Source: GCA-002697625 sp002697625
Lineage (GTDB): Bacteria; Bacteroidota; Bacteroidia; Flavobacteriales; BACL11
Direction of reading: 5' to 3'
Assembly (NCBI GenBank): GCA_964004625.1
Contig: CAXFOB010000016.1
Coordinates: forward strand, 1 to 64,000
Length of the DNA: 64,000 nucleotides
A model generated the notes under the pieces. It had not been told where the DNA came from and made no database searches. It saw only the letters and a program-made list of their open reading frames with translations. The position numbers and the translations under genes were made by a program. Of this stretch, positions 63,009 to 64,000 are shown one piece after another (within the stretch, counting starts at the first letter, position 1; each line of letters begins with the position of its first letter).

Positions 63009-64000
63009 TTTAATTTAGTTTGTGGTGACAAAATTAAGAAATTTGTATCGAGTGGGTCTAATTCTGCCTTTAATGTTGTAATAAATTTTTCACCATACTT
63101 TGTATAATATGGAATGATATTATCAAATCGTTCTTGCAATATATTATTTGGAAACAATTTTTGTTTTATCTTACTTATCTTTCTTAATGACACATCATAT
63201 TTTTCCTTCTCAAGTTTCAACAACTTTTTTTCTAGTTTTTGTAATGAATTAAAATGTTTTTTACTTTCAGAAGAAATAGAATTTTTCATACTATTATCCT
63301 TTACCTTCTCTAAAATACTCTCATATATATTTATCATTTTTGATTTCTCTTCTTGTAAATTAAAAGATGATTGTTTAAGTACGAATTTCTTATGTAAGTT
63401 GTCTTCACTCTGAAAAATATCCTTTATTTCAAATCCTAATTCCGTCCATTTTACATAGTCTTTCTCTTCTATCCACATGACAGAATTTCGTAAAACTAAT
63501 ACTGGAAAAACAATCTGTTGAACTTTAAATAAGGATTTTAACTGCATCCAATACGAAATCTCTGCTCCTCCACCAATATATGCTAAGTTTGGTAGAATCA
63601 ACTCCTGAAACAAAGGTCGAATAAGTACATTTGGACTAAATCTTTCAGGGTATTGTTCTATCTCTAATTCTGAAATATTCCCATTTATTCGTATTCTACT
63701 AGATTCAGATAATTTGAAAAAATTAATTTCTCGAACATTCGCTTGAGTTTTATACAACTTTGCATTTTCTGAAGTATTCTGAGAAAGAAAAGGAAATAAG
63801 GATTGATTGATAACATCCTCTTTTATAATAGGAATAAGTTTCTTCTTTAAATCTTTATCGTTTGCATCTAAAATTACAATACCATACTTACCAAAAAGTT
63901 CATTAACTAAAAATCTTGTTGCTTCGGACAATGAATGATTATCATAACAAATCCTTAATCTCTGCATTAAATTTTCAGAATATTCTGATTTTCCCACAAC
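63005..64000 (-). CDS. bshC: Bacillithiol biosynthesis cysteine-adding enzyme BshC (C-terminal part)
   Basis: BshC is the proposed cysteine ligase of bacillithiol synthesis. Only the C-terminal part is in the window; the frame is open to base 64000, and a full BshC has about 530 residues. ERFSPNVLIRPLFQELILPN and LAYIGGGAEISYWMQLK (both given here as short pieces of the gene) with FPVLVLRNSVMWI are hallmarks, followed by the long charged coiled coil (about 225-300 of the visible part) typical of BshC. First gene of the operon with guaA. Confidence 0.92.
   Translation of the reverse strand, partial: VVGKSEYSENLMQRLRICYDNHSLSEATRFLVNELFGKYGIVILDANDKDLKKKLIPIIKEDVINQSLFPFLSQNTSENAKLYKTQANVREINFFKLSESSRIRINGNISELEIEQYPERFSPNVLIRPLFQELILPNLAYIGGGAEISYWMQLKSLFKVQQIVFPVLVLRNSVMWIEEKDYVKWTELGFEIKDIFQSEDNLHKKFVLKQSSFNLQEEKSKMINIYESILEKVKDNSMKNSISSESKKHFNSLQKLEKKLLKLEKEKYDVSLRKISKIKQKLFPNNILQERFDNIIPYYTKYGEKFITTLKAELDPLDTNFLILSPQTKLK

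Overview
The window is compact, AT-rich bacterial chromosome that points to Bacteroidota, most likely a gliding-type member of Flavobacteriales. The signs are: several type IX secretion (T9SS) cargo proteins with SprB-type repeats, PKD-type domains and type-B C-terminal sorting domains; two PorP/SprF partners; BshC (bacillithiol); Bacteroidota-style promoters (TAnnTTTG near -7, sometimes TTTG near -33) with no obvious Shine-Dalgarno sequences; and housekeeping proteins (FtsH, LspA, DksA-like, FtsK) that read like Bacteroidota versions. I see no insertion sequence, prophage, CRISPR array, rRNA or tRNA gene. The only RNA gene is the 3' end of tmRNA at the left edge.

Layout. 1-285: tmRNA 3' end, a strong terminator and a degenerate second copy of it. 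286-15609: two adhesin modules facing each other tail to tail. The + strand module is a giant 2945-residue T9SS adhesin followed by a SprF-like protein. The - strand module is a 1191-residue protein with 14 SprB-like repeats followed by a PorP/SprF-TSP3-OmpA fusion. 15763-23391: acetyltransferase, UvrC (preceded by a hidden 51-residue ORF), sulfotransferase, and the operon ileS-dksA-like-lspA. 23525-31855: purL, a lipoprotein, fabG plus a VWA membrane protein, sucD, mnmE and a DCC-family protein. 31886-38830: a TlpA-like reductase and a three-gene RND efflux operon. 38820-41792: NUDIX and GDPD-like genes, pyrE with an SRPBCC protein, birA. 41854-45614: a tightly overlapped chain rsfS-ftsH-DUF2007-cdsA-psd. 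45658-47928: a Cys-Ser-Lys-Glu repeat protein, an O-methyltransferase, proline dehydrogenase. 47929-51544: an arginine-linked operon (amidinotransferase-fold protein, CtlX, ArgS). 51704-55405: ftsK, a LolA-like protein, a DUF1287 lipoprotein. 55406-64000: on the - strand, bshC-guaA-periplasmic-binding-like gene, then a three-gene operon of secreted Ig/PKD/GEVED proteins.

How the genes work together. The dominant accessory theme is cell-surface construction by T9SS: five large secreted repeat proteins and two SprF-family outer-membrane partners. The most unusual items are the mirror-image adhesin/SprF pair, the SprF-OmpA fusion that could tie an adhesin channel to peptidoglycan, and two neighbouring secreted proteins that lack a recognisable sorting domain but share a C-terminal PINH(W/N) ending. 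Several -7 promoter elements lie only 4-5 nt from the start codon, which suggests leaderless or nearly leaderless mRNAs. All functional calls rest on reading the sequences; no database search was possible.
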